Shown here one piece after another: positions 8,117-15,539 of a stretch of 64,000 bases of DNA. Made by a program: the position numbers and the translations under genes. The number at the start of each line of letters is the position of its first letter. The stretch's first letter is position 1. Source of the DNA: Ardenticatenaceae bacterium (GTDB lineage Bacteria; Chloroflexota; Anaerolineae; Promineifilales; Promineifilaceae). The notes below the pieces were generated by a model. That model was not told the origin of the DNA and did no database searches. It worked only from the letters and a program-made list of their open reading frames with translations. Location of the stretch: positions 248,001-312,000 of the forward strand of contig JACKBX010000003.1 in assembly GCA_020634375.1 (NCBI GenBank), written 5' to 3'.

Positions 8117-9610
8117 ATGAAACTAAAAATTTTACACGGAGCCATTCAAGAAACACAAGCGGACACCCTCATCGTCAACCTGTTTGATGATGTGAGCACC
8201 CCCAGCGGCGCAACCGGCGCAGTGGACAGCGCCCTCGGCGGAGCCATCAGCGAATTGATTGCCAGCGGCGATTTAACCGGCAAAGCAGGCGAAGTAGGCG
8301 TGCTATACCCGCGCGGCGCGATCCCAGCAACGCGTGTACTGGTAGCAGGCATGGGCAAACGCGACGCCTATGATTTGGAGGGGGTGCGCAAAACGGCCGC
8401 TTCCGCCATCAACCGCGCCCATGAACTGGGAGCCAAAAAAGTTGCCAGCATCGTCCACGGGGCTGGTGTTGCCGGGCTGCCTGCTGCTGATGCAGCGCAG
8501 GCCGTTACAGAAGCTACACTGCTGACTCTCTACGAATACGATGCCCCAAAACAACGCAGCGATGAGAAAAAAGCCATTGCCTCCTTTACCCTCGCTGAGT
8601 TTGATGAAGCCAAATTGGCAGATATTGAAAGTGGCCTGCAAACGGGCAAAGCCATCGCCGCCGGAGCAATTCTAGCCCGCGATTTGGTGAATATGCCGCC
8701 CAATGTTGCCACACCCAGCAAACTGGCCGACACTGCCAGGCAAATTGCTGCCGCTTATGGCATGGGCATCACCACAGGCGGGCGCAAATGGGCCGCTGCA
8801 CGTAACATGGGCGCATTTTTGGCGGTGGCAAAAGGCGCAGGCGAAAAACCCAAGTTCATCATACTGGAACATAACGGCGACCGCGATGATTTGGATACCA
8901 TCGTATTAGTGGGCAAAGGCATCACCTTCGACACGGGCGGCATTTCCATCAAACCCAGTGCCAACATGGGCGCGATGAAGTCAGATATGGGTGGTGCGGC
9001 AGCCGTTTTGGGTGCTATGAAAGCGGTGGGCATGTTAGATTTGCCCCTACGCATCATCGGCATCACGCCCTGCACAGAGAATATGCCGGATGCAGACGCT
9101 TATCGCCCTGCCGATGTGATTACGGCAAGCAATGGCAAGACCATCGAAATCATCAGCACAGATGCAGAAGGGCGCATGGTATTGGCCGATGGGCTAGTGT
9201 ATGCTGCACAATATGCCCCCAAAGCGGTGGTAGACCTGGCAACGCTGACCGGCTCTTGTGTCGTGGCACTTGGGCGCGGTGTGGCGGCGGGATTATTCAG
9301 CACGGATGACAGTTTGCGAGACAAGTTATTTGCTGCTGGACAAAACACACAAGAACGGGTGTGGCCGCTGCCGTTGTACGAGGATTACCGCCGCACCATT
9401 GATTCTGATGTGGCGGATATGATGAACAGCGGCGGGCGAATGGGCGGTGTGGGCACGTCGGCCATCTTCCTGCATGAATTCACTGACTACCCCTGGGCGC
9501 ATTTGGACATTGCCGGGGTGGCGCTGAGTGAAAAGTCACAGGCGTATACGCCGAAAGGGGCAACGGGTTTTGGTGTGCGGTTGTTGGTGGAGTTTTTGCG
9601 TAACTGGTAG
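8117..9610 (+). CDS. pepA: Leucyl aminopeptidase (M17)
   Basis: A 497-residue cytosolic dinuclear metallopeptidase that removes N-terminal residues from peptides during protein turnover. The N-terminal macrodomain-like half covers about residues 1-165. The catalytic half contains the metal and bicarbonate site motifs KGITFDTGGISIKP and MKSDMGGAAAV, then S-T-D-A-E-G-R-M-V-L-A-D, where the usual signature has N-T-D-A-E-G-R. The start at 8117 is chosen for its GGAG box six bases upstream; a TTG four codons earlier is less likely. It ends in a hairpin shared with the convergent recO. The length is usual for the family. Confidence 0.95.
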   Translation: MKLKILHGAIQETQADTLIVNLFDDVSTPSGATGAVDSALGGAISELIASGDLTGKAGEVGVLYPRGAIPATRVLVAGMGKRDAYDLEGVRKTAASAINRAHELGAKKVASIVHGAGVAGLPAADAAQAVTEATLLTLYEYDAPKQRSDEKKAIASFTLAEFDEAKLADIESGLQTGKAIAAGAILARDLVNMPPNVATPSKLADTARQIAAAYGMGITTGGRKWAAARNMGAFLAVAKGAGEKPKFIILEHNGDRDDLDTIVLVGKGITFDTGGISIKPSANMGAMKSDMGGAAAVLGAMKAVGMLDLPLRIIGITPCTENMPDADAYRPADVITASNGKTIEIISTDAEGRMVLADGLVYAAQYAPKAVVDLATLTGSCVVALGRGVAAGLFSTDDSLRDKLFAAGQNTQERVWPLPLYEDYRRTIDSDVADMMNSGGRMGGVGTSAIFLHEFTDYPWAHLDIAGVALSEKSQAYTPKGATGFGVRLLVEFLRNW

Positions 9611-9625
9611 TAAAAAGCTGGGAAG

Positions 9626-9680
9626 CAAGGGAGCGGTGGTACAGGGGAGAGGTTCTCTCTCCTTGCGCCATCGCTCCTTG
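9626..9680. terminator. Hairpin between pepA and recO
   Basis: An imperfect stem between two convergent genes: caagggagcggtgg at 9626 pairs with ccatcgctccttg ending at 9680. T-rich sequence follows on the + strand, so it is likely to end pepA transcription and perhaps recO transcription as well. It belongs to the same word family as the hairpin at 18453. Confidence 0.6.
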
Positions 9681-9682
9681 TT

Positions 9683-10468
9683 TTATTCTTCGGGAGGAGC
9701 AAACAGGTTGGCTTCGCGGCGCAGACGGTGCAAGAAGTCTACGGCTTTGAGGTCGCGTTCGAGCAAATAGGTGATGTAGTGATGCAATAAGGCTTCGAGT
9801 TCGCGGTGCAACGGCCGTTTCAATTGCAACACCTTCACCACCTCCCAAGGCCGGGTTTGCAAATAGCGCAAGACTTTGACGGCAACGGCCGTAATCGGCA
9901 CTGCACGGCCGTCTTCCGCCTGGCAGTTAGGGCACAACAGCCCACCCAATTCCGCACTAAAAAACTGATCTTGTTCCTGAATCGGCTCGCGGCAGGCCAA
10001 GCACTCAAACAACTGTGGGCGGAACCCGGCCATTGACAACAACCGTAGTTCGTAGGTGCGAGCCGCCAGCATCACATCATCAATCGTGGCAAACCAATCC
10101 AGCACCTCAGCCAGCAAATCATACATATCTACGTGCCGGTCATCTTCAGTGGTAAAGCGATCTAACAGTTCGCAGGCATATGAGGCGTAAGTTGTGCGTA
10201 CCAAATCCTCGCGCAGCGCTGCGTAAGCTTCCACCAATTCCGCCTGTGTGATCACGTGCAAATCACGCCCCTCGGCAAGAAAGAAGCGGCTGCGCATGAA
10301 CAGCTCGACATGCCCGGTTTTACGACTTTGCGGCTTACGTGCGCCTTTGGCAATGGCGCGAATTTTGCCATAATCGCGGCTAAACAGGGTCAACAGGCGG
10401 TCAGCCTCGCCAAAGTCGCTGCGACGCAGGACAATGGCTTCTGTACGAAAGGTGCGTTCTCTAGCCAT
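9683..10468 (-). CDS. recO: DNA repair protein RecO
   Basis: A 261-residue mediator of RecFOR recombination that anneals single strands and helps load RecA at gaps. The N-terminal OB fold starts M-A-R-E-R-T-F-R-T-E-A-I-V-L-R-R, typical of RecO. A zinc site, C-L-A-C-R-E-P with a second C-P-N-C about 20 residues later, lies near residues 155-180. The length is normal. RecR, its partner, is encoded 4 kb away at 14453 on the same strand. Three ACGGCCGT palindromes lie within its last third. Confidence 0.93.
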   Translation of the reverse strand: MARERTFRTEAIVLRRSDFGEADRLLTLFSRDYGKIRAIAKGARKPQSRKTGHVELFMRSRFFLAEGRDLHVITQAELVEAYAALREDLVRTTYASYACELLDRFTTEDDRHVDMYDLLAEVLDWFATIDDVMLAARTYELRLLSMAGFRPQLFECLACREPIQEQDQFFSAELGGLLCPNCQAEDGRAVPITAVAVKVLRYLQTRPWEVVKVLQLKRPLHRELEALLHHYITYLLERDLKAVDFLHRLRREANLFAPPEE

Positions 10469-10489
10469 AGTAAACAGCTTTTAACCGTT

Positions 10490-10549
10490 AGCGATTAGCT
10501 TTTAGCAAGAAGCCGGTGGCTGGCTGCTAAAGGCTAGCCGCTAATCGCT
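10490..10549. repeat. Word-repeat hairpin overlapping the cdd stop
   Basis: The arms agcgattagctttta (left) and ctaaaggctagccgctaatc (right) form a stem between cdd and recO. The right arm contains the last two cdd codons and its TAG stop. It may act as a terminator for cdd. Confidence 0.65.
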
Positions 10550-10948
10550 ATCTGGTAAGTGTTCCGGGCCAAAATGGTCGGGCAGCAGGGCGTAAAGGGT
10601 GGTTTGACGGCCGTTCCCCTCTCCATCTACCAGCCACACCGGCACATCCCCGGCAAACTCGGTCAAAACCTGGCGGCACGCGCCGCAAGGCGACCCGGCA
10701 TTTGCTGTGCTGACGACAACCGCTAACAGCCGTTGCACACCTGCCGAGACCATGTTGAAAACGGCCGTCCTCTCCGCACAATTGGACAGCCCATACGAAG
10801 CATTTTCGACGTTACAGCCCATGTAGATACGGCCGTCCTCGCCCAACACCGCCGCGCCCACCGGGTACTTGGAATAAGGCGCATAGGCAAATTGGCGTGC
10901 TGCGCAAGCCGCGGAAATGAGTTCGTCTCGTGTCGTGTCATCTATCAT
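10541..10948 (-). CDS. cdd: Cytidine deaminase
   Basis: A 135-residue homotetrameric zinc enzyme of pyrimidine salvage that converts (deoxy)cytidine to (deoxy)uridine. The catalytic segments are clear: N-V-E-N-A-S-Y-G-L-S-N-C-A-E-R, with the first zinc Cys and the catalytic Glu, and P-C-G-A-C-R-Q, with the other two zinc ligands. The start has a GGAG box. The C-terminus D-S-D and the stop lie inside a word-repeat hairpin, so the tail may have been set by that repeat. Confidence 0.94.
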   Translation of the reverse strand: MIDDTTRDELISAACAARQFAYAPYSKYPVGAAVLGEDGRIYMGCNVENASYGLSNCAERTAVFNMVSAGVQRLLAVVVSTANAGSPCGACRQVLTEFAGDVPVWLVDGEGNGRQTTLYALLPDHFGPEHLPDSD

Positions 10949-10958
10949 GATTTTCTCC

Positions 10959-11034
10959 AGTGGTCAGTATTCAGTATTCAGGACGGGTCATGGGTCACTG
11001 ATTACCGGTTACTGGTTACTGATGACTGAATACG
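10959..11034. repeat. Word-repeat hairpin entering the glmU-like gene
   Basis: Runs of cagtattc and ttactgg words with an inverted copy fill the whole gap between the GlmU-like gene and cdd. Positions 11012-11032 encode the last seven residues, YSVISNQ, of the GlmU-like protein, and the TAA stop at 11009-11011 is also part of the repeat. Confidence 0.7.
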
Positions 11035-12016
11035 CCTCCACGACCGCGCCATTCACCACTGTCTGTTCAATGGTACAGCCATCACCAATTTGCGCATCGC
11101 GCACGATGGCGTTGGGGCCAATAATACAGTCTTCGCCAACGGCCGTTTGCCCCTGCAAATAACTATTCGGCCAGATAATGGTATCTTGCCCGATAGTTAC
11201 ATCCGGGTCAATATACGTCGTGTCCGGGTCAACCAGCGTCACCCCTTGAGCCAGCCAGCGGGCGTTGGCGCGGCGGCGGAATGCCTTTTCCACTTCCACC
11301 AATTCCGCCCGCGTGCCCGCACCCAAACATTCGTCCGCATCTTCGGTAATGATGCCTTCCACTGCCAGCCCCTGTTGCACCGCCAATTCAATCATGTCCG
11401 TGAGGTAATATTCATGGCCGCTGCGAGCCTGGCGCAGTGGCAAGTTGTGAATATTTGCCCACAACCAAGCAGCGTCAAAGCAGTATACGCCTGCATTTTG
11501 TTCGCGGATTGCCAACAACTTGGCAGCGTCTGGATGGCGTTTGGCCTGGGCCGCTTCCATGATTTCACGGATACGGCCGTTTTCATCTCGCACAACCCGC
11601 CCAAAAGAAGACGCCGGGTCGCCCCACACAGAAAGCATGGCAATGGCTGCGCCTGTTTCCGCCTGTATCTGCGCCAAACGCGCCAGCGTTTCCGCTTTCA
11701 GCAAAGGCATGTCCCCATACGTCACCAAAACCTGCGTGGTTTGGCCTTGCAGCATTTCCTGCGCCATCATGGTGGCGTGGCCTGTGCCCAACTGCTCAGG
11801 CTGTACTACATACCGCGCCCGCTCAGCAAATAATGCTTGCACGCCCGTTTCGCCCGGCCCCACCACTAATACAGGAGGGATGTCAGAGATGGAAACGGCC
11901 GTGTCAAACACATGCGTCACCATCGGCTTGCCCCCCACCTCATGCAATATTTTCTGCTTCTTGGACAACATGCGGGTTCCCTGTCCCGCCGCCAGTAACA
12001 CAATTGCTAAAGTCAC
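11009..12016 (-). CDS. GlmU-like uridylyltransferase, C-terminally truncated
   Basis: A 335-residue NTP transferase resembling the N-terminal half of GlmU, which makes UDP-GlcNAc from GlcNAc-1-phosphate and UTP. The nucleotide loop L-L-A-A-G-Q-G-T-R-M and the following K-x-L-H segment are present, with G-Y-G-D-M-P-L style metal-site residues (VTYGDMPLL) near residue 100. A left-handed beta-helix begins at about residue 265 (isoleucine-rich hexapeptides) but stops at 335. GlmU proteins usually run to about 450, so the acetyltransferase active site is missing. The last seven residues come from an intergenic repeat. It starts at GTG with AGGAG upstream. It may provide uridylyltransferase activity only, or activate another sugar phosphate. 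Confidence 0.85.
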   Translation of the reverse strand: MTLAIVLLAAGQGTRMLSKKQKILHEVGGKPMVTHVFDTAVSISDIPPVLVVGPGETGVQALFAERARYVVQPEQLGTGHATMMAQEMLQGQTTQVLVTYGDMPLLKAETLARLAQIQAETGAAIAMLSVWGDPASSFGRVVRDENGRIREIMEAAQAKRHPDAAKLLAIREQNAGVYCFDAAWLWANIHNLPLRQARSGHEYYLTDMIELAVQQGLAVEGIITEDADECLGAGTRAELVEVEKAFRRRANARWLAQGVTLVDPDTTYIDPDVTIGQDTIIWPNSYLQGQTAVGEDCIIGPNAIVRDAQIGDGCTIEQTVVNGAVVEAYSVISNQ

Positions 12017-12081
12017 AAATTAGCTCCTAAACAGCTTTTCAACCTGATACGCAGATTTGCCAAAAGATTATCAAAACAAAA

Positions 12082-12110
12082 AAGGACTGTGGCCACAAAC
12101 CGCAGTCCTT
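12082..12110 (-). terminator. Terminator after tRNA-Gln
   Basis: The stem AAGGACTG/CAGTCCTT, with additional GC pairs, is followed on the minus strand by a run of T. It lies just downstream of the tRNA and upstream of the GlmU-like gene, so the tRNA is probably a separate transcript. Confidence 0.8.
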
Positions 12111-12115
12111 GTTAG

Positions 12116-12187
12116 CTGGGGTGCCAGGATTCGAACCTGGGAATGGCGGATTCAAAGTCCGCTGCCTTACCGCTTGGCGACACCCCA
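12116..12187 (-). tRNA. trnQ: tRNA-Gln (TTG)
   Basis: A 72-base cloverleaf. The acceptor stem is TGGGGTG/CACCCCA with a G discriminator. The D arm is GCCAAGCGGTAAGGC. The anticodon loop CTTTGAA carries TTG, and the T arm is CCAGGTTCGAATCCTGG. The 3' CCA is not encoded, since the next bases are CTA. The sequence is very close to other bacterial glutamine tRNAs. Confidence 0.96.
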
Positions 12188-12199
12188 TCACGGGCGCAT

Positions 12200-12228
12200 A
12201 TAGTAACATAAGCACCCGCCTTTAGCAA
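12200..12228 (-). promoter_or_regulatory. Candidate promoter of tRNA-Gln
   Basis: On the minus strand there is a -35 box TTGCTA (12228-12223), a 17-base spacer and a -10 box TACTAT (12205-12200). Each box matches the consensus at 4 of 6 positions. Transcription would begin just before the tRNA 5' end at 12187. Confidence 0.5.
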
Positions 12229-12235
12229 TACAATT

Positions 12236-13843
12236 TTATGGTTGAGGAGACCACAATTGCAAGAAATTTAGCATAACCTCGCGATTATAACTATTCCCAG
12301 ATTCCAAAGCACTAGTTTCCTGCGAATGAAGTAGTTCACCGTTGCTATCTAGCACGAATAAATGAGGGTAGCCTGAAATGGACGGGTATTGGGCCAAAAA
12401 GCCACTGTTGGTATTTTCTTCACTGTAATTAACTTTCAGAACAATAAAACCTTTTTGTAACGCAGCAGAAACTTCTAGGTTTTCATCAATAAACTCGGAA
12501 AGGATGTGGCACCAGATACACCAATCCCCACCAACGACAAGTAAGATATTCTTGTTTTCAGCTTGAGCGGTTGCAGTTGCAGCAAGCACATCCGCCTCGG
12601 GGTTTCGTTCTGGATCATATTCATCAACAAAGTACAGGGAATCATTATTTGAGGTGACACCTGTTTCATTAGATTGCCAATTTGCCAGGAAATCCAAGAA
12701 CTTCACTTCGTCAAATTTACCATCTGTCATCACCTCACGCGTATCCAAGGCTTCAGCAAATGAACCATCATTCTCAATGATGAAGAAATGGGGGAACCAC
12801 TCAATTTCCGGGTACTGGCTGAGAAAGTCCTCGTTTAAATTCTCCTCACTATAGTTAACCTTAACGACGATGAAGGCTTGCTTTACTTGTGCAGCAATCG
12901 TCTGGTTCTCGCCTATAAACAGGTCAAGCATACGGCAGTCAATACACCAATCGCCGCCCACAATCAACAACACGCGCTTGCCTGTTTTCTCTGCCTGAAG
13001 CAGTGCATCGGCCAAATCCGCTGCGGGATCTCGCAGTGGATCATATATAGAAACGGAATACATAGATGTATCCAACTTGCGTGCGACAGGAACGCTTAAC
13101 ACCAGAGAATTAACGATGTCCATATAAACCAGCTCCGAAGTCACCAGGTTCTCTGTAGGCAGTAGGGTCACAAGAAATGCAACTCGTTCGTCAGAAGCAA
13201 CAAGGGTAAGCGGCATCGTCAGTTCTTCTCCAGAATCTGGGACTATGCCGGTATACATAATTTTCACAGCATCCTGCCCATTGATTTGAAATTCTTGCAT
13301 ATCACCAGCCATCTCACCACCGGGCAAGATGCCATTTTCGGCAGTAAGAGCTCTTCCCAACGTTTCAGCCATGAGGGCCAACCCTGCTCCGGGGAAATCA
13401 GTTGCAACAACCAACACAATGGTTCCATTTGCAAAGTCGCCAGATTCTATTGCTTCCGCATTGTCCGCTAAGATAATTACCCCACCTAACTCATCAAATT
13501 CAGTCAACCATGATTCTGGGTATTGCAATGATATACCCATTGCCTCATTGGTTGTTTGGGTAAACCCATCCGGTAGGGCTGGATCCGCCGAAGTTACCGG
13601 GGAATTTGTTGGTACCGGCGTATAGGTTGGAACCAGGGTAGCCGTAGGTGCCAATGTTTCTGTTGGGGAAATAGAAGCTGTCGGCTCTGGGGTATTCGTG
13701 GGTAAAACGGCCGTACTGGTGGATTCTGCCACCACCGCCGCCGTTACGGTAACAGATGTCTCGCTCTCTGTAAAGGTAGTGCAAGCAGCTAATATGCTTA
13801 GTAAGCCTAAAATCATTAACACAGTAACAACATAACGCTTCAT
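12236..13843 (-). CDS. Lipoprotein with two thioredoxin-like domains
   Basis: A 535-residue exported protein. A signal peptide ends in the lipobox L-A-A-C at about residue 21. A Thr/Pro-rich linker follows (about 30-85), then a beta-rich PsbP-like domain (about 90-265), then two thioredoxin-fold repeats. The repeats carry G-G-D-W-C-I-D-C-R (about residue 315) and G-G-D-W-C-I-W-C-H (about residue 440), each followed by a V-K-V-N-Y-S-E-E-N segment, so they are a tandem duplication. Both keep the redox CxxC, which suggests thiol reduction or oxidation at the outer face of the membrane. The start at 13843 has AAGGAG upstream and shares one base with the TGA of the gene before it (TGATG). Confidence 0.85.
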   Translation of the reverse strand: MKRYVVTVLMILGLLSILAACTTFTESETSVTVTAAVVAESTSTAVLPTNTPEPTASISPTETLAPTATLVPTYTPVPTNSPVTSADPALPDGFTQTTNEAMGISLQYPESWLTEFDELGGVIILADNAEAIESGDFANGTIVLVVATDFPGAGLALMAETLGRALTAENGILPGGEMAGDMQEFQINGQDAVKIMYTGIVPDSGEELTMPLTLVASDERVAFLVTLLPTENLVTSELVYMDIVNSLVLSVPVARKLDTSMYSVSIYDPLRDPAADLADALLQAEKTGKRVLLIVGGDWCIDCRMLDLFIGENQTIAAQVKQAFIVVKVNYSEENLNEDFLSQYPEIEWFPHFFIIENDGSFAEALDTREVMTDGKFDEVKFLDFLANWQSNETGVTSNNDSLYFVDEYDPERNPEADVLAATATAQAENKNILLVVGGDWCIWCHILSEFIDENLEVSAALQKGFIVLKVNYSEENTNSGFLAQYPSISGYPHLFVLDSNGELLHSQETSALESGNSYNREVMLNFLQLWSPQP

Positions 13844-14421
13844 CAAGAACTCCTTCTGTTTAAGTCTTGCCATATCTCAGCAGGAATAGTGACCACAAAG
13901 CGCCGATCTGTTACTGGCGGTTCGCACCCCCCCCCACTGCTACAGGCCATATAAGTCACCGATAACTCTAGTTCAGGGGTTTCCTGAGACAAGGTATCGA
14001 GAGAAATGGGCAGGGTAAGAACAACTTGTCCATCAGGGTAAAGTGAGAAAGGTTGTTCAAACCCTGAAAAATAATGCAACGTAGGTGTGACATTTGCCAC
14101 AAGCGGCCCATGGGAAACGGCCGTTTCCGAGATAACATCCAAACGTGTAGGGCGGCCTACCCCATCAATGCCATGCAGCGGCATATCCATCCCATACAAA
14201 TGAAGCAGCGGTTCCGTTGGCGTATAAGTTCCTACCAAAGAAAGCTCTCCTGTAGGCGCAACCAACAATTCCACCAAAACTGCCACACTGTTCTCTGTAA
14301 ACGTAAGCAAAGGGAAACGTTGTGAAACAGGCGCGGCTGTGGAATCAGGCAAAAATGATTCTGCCTGACATCCTACCATGTAAATGACAAACCAACAGAA
14401 CAGAGCAAAACGCGACTTCAT
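13843..14421 (-). CDS. Hypothetical lipoprotein
   Basis: A 192-residue predicted lipoprotein: the signal peptide MKSRFALFCWFVIYMVGC ends in the lipobox cysteine at residue 18. The rest is beta-rich and has no motif that I recognise. The C-terminal part contains A-C-S-S-G-G-G-C-E-P-P, where three Gly codons form a run of nine G on the coding strand (13927-13935). It is translationally coupled to the thioredoxin lipoprotein that follows, which suggests a shared redox task. The two cysteines flanking the Gly run could be a substrate or metal site (inference). Confidence 0.78.
   Translation of the reverse strand: MKSRFALFCWFVIYMVGCQAESFLPDSTAAPVSQRFPLLTFTENSVAVLVELLVAPTGELSLVGTYTPTEPLLHLYGMDMPLHGIDGVGRPTRLDVISETAVSHGPLVANVTPTLHYFSGFEQPFSLYPDGQVVLTLPISLDTLSQETPELELSVTYMACSSGGGCEPPVTDRRFVVTIPAEIWQDLNRRSS
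14113..14128. repeat. Full 16-base copy of the iterated palindrome
   Basis: GGAAACGGCCGTTTCC is a perfect 16-base palindrome and one of the longest-matching copies of the ACGGCCGT element that recurs about 100 times in the window. It lies inside the lipoprotein gene. Confidence 0.9.
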
Positions 14422-14452
14422 TCAATTAATACCCCGCCTGGAACATGACAGC

Positions 14453-15058
14453 TTACAGTTCTTGCCGCCCTTCCATGGCCCGCCCCAGAGTAATTTCGTC
14501 GGTGTATTCCAAATCGCCCCCCACCGGCAAGCCCCGCGCCAGGCGAGTGATTTTCACTCGCTCGTTCAACAACCGCCGCTGCAAATAAAGCGCGGTGGAT
14601 TCCCCTTCCAGCGTGGGATTGGTCGCCAGTATGATTTCTTTGAAGTTGCCTTGTTGAACGCGCCGCACCAATTCGGCCACTTTCAGGTCTTCGGGGCCGA
14701 TGCCTTCAACCGGGGAGATGGCACCGTGTAGGACGTGGTAACGGCCGTTATAAGCCCGCGACCTTTCGACAGCCACCACATCCAGCGGCTCCTCCACCAC
14801 GCACAACAACGAGGGGTCACGCTCCTCATCACTGCAAATCAGGCAGGGGTCTTCTTCCGTAATATTGAAACACACCGAGCAAAAGCGGGTGTGTTCCCTC
14901 ATATCTTGCAGCGCTTGTGCCAGTTCCAGCGCTTGATTATCCTGCCCACGCAACAAGAAAAAGGTCAAGCGCGAGGCCGACTTCGGGCCAATGCCCGGCA
15001 AGCGGGCAAATTCGTCAATAAGCCGCTGCACCGTGCGCGGCAGCACATTTTGCGCCAC
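14453..15058 (-). CDS. recR: Recombination protein RecR
   Basis: A 201-residue RecFOR component. It has an N-terminal helix-hairpin-helix region (L-P-G-I-G-P-K-S-A-S-R), a C4 zinc finger (C-S-V-C and C-L-I-C near residues 57-72), and a TOPRIM domain starting L-L-C-V-V-E-E-P. The start is GTG, two bases after the ybaB stop. The order dnaX-ybaB-recR is the classic conserved cluster, so the three are probably co-transcribed. Confidence 0.96.
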   Translation of the reverse strand: MAQNVLPRTVQRLIDEFARLPGIGPKSASRLTFFLLRGQDNQALELAQALQDMREHTRFCSVCFNITEEDPCLICSDEERDPSLLCVVEEPLDVVAVERSRAYNGRYHVLHGAISPVEGIGPEDLKVAELVRRVQQGNFKEIILATNPTLEGESTALYLQRRLLNERVKITRLARGLPVGGDLEYTDEITLGRAMEGRQEL

Positions 15059-15060
15059 TG

Positions 15061-15450
15061 CTACATCCCCAACCCGCCGAGCAGGTTATCCAAACCACCA
15101 CCCAGGCCACCTAAGCCACCCGTGATACCTTCCATCCGTTCCGCCGCCATCGCCTGCGACTGCTCAATAGCCTGATTAACAGCCGCTACCAGCAAATCTT
15201 GCAGCATTTCCTTCTCTTCCGGGTCAATCAGTTCCGGATTGATGTCAATCGCCTCCACGCGTTGATGCCCGCTGATGACAATACTAATCGCCCCACCGCC
15301 AGCCGTGACAGTAACGGTTTCATCGGCCAGCGCATCCTGCGCCTCAGCCATCTGCTGCTGCATCTGCTGCATTTGCGCCAGCATGTTACCTGCTTTTGGC
15401 CCACCGGCCGCCTTCGCTCGTTTTTGTGCTTTATAAGATCGTTTTGCCAT
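15061..15450 (-). CDS. ybaB: YbaB/EbfC nucleoid-associated protein
   Basis: A 129-residue DNA-binding protein of the YbaB/EbfC family, which forms dimers that grip DNA like tweezers. The core is recognisable: M-Q-Q-M-Q-Q-Q-M-A-E-A-Q near residue 30, then T-V-T-A-G-G-G-A-I-S-I-V-I-S-G, then I-D-P-E-E-K-E-M-L-Q-D-L. It has a Lys/Arg/Ala-rich N-terminal extension of about 25 residues and a Gly-rich C-terminal tail. It lies between dnaX and recR. Confidence 0.94.
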   Translation of the reverse strand: MAKRSYKAQKRAKAAGGPKAGNMLAQMQQMQQQMAEAQDALADETVTVTAGGGAISIVISGHQRVEAIDINPELIDPEEKEMLQDLLVAAVNQAIEQSQAMAAERMEGITGGLGGLGGGLDNLLGGLGM

Positions 15451-15465
15451 GATTCACTTCCTTCA

Positions 15466-15537
15466 CAATTAACAATTAGCAATGAGCAATGAATAAACCG
15501 CTCACTGGTTACTGATTACTAACCACTGTTTACTGGC
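15466..15537. repeat. Word-repeat array between dnaX and ybaB
   Basis: Runs of caattaacaattagcaatgag and ctcactggttactgattact words fill the gap directly after the dnaX stop. The same two word types recur in the nuoD-nuoC gap at 55969. Confidence 0.65.
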
Positions 15538-15539
15538 CG

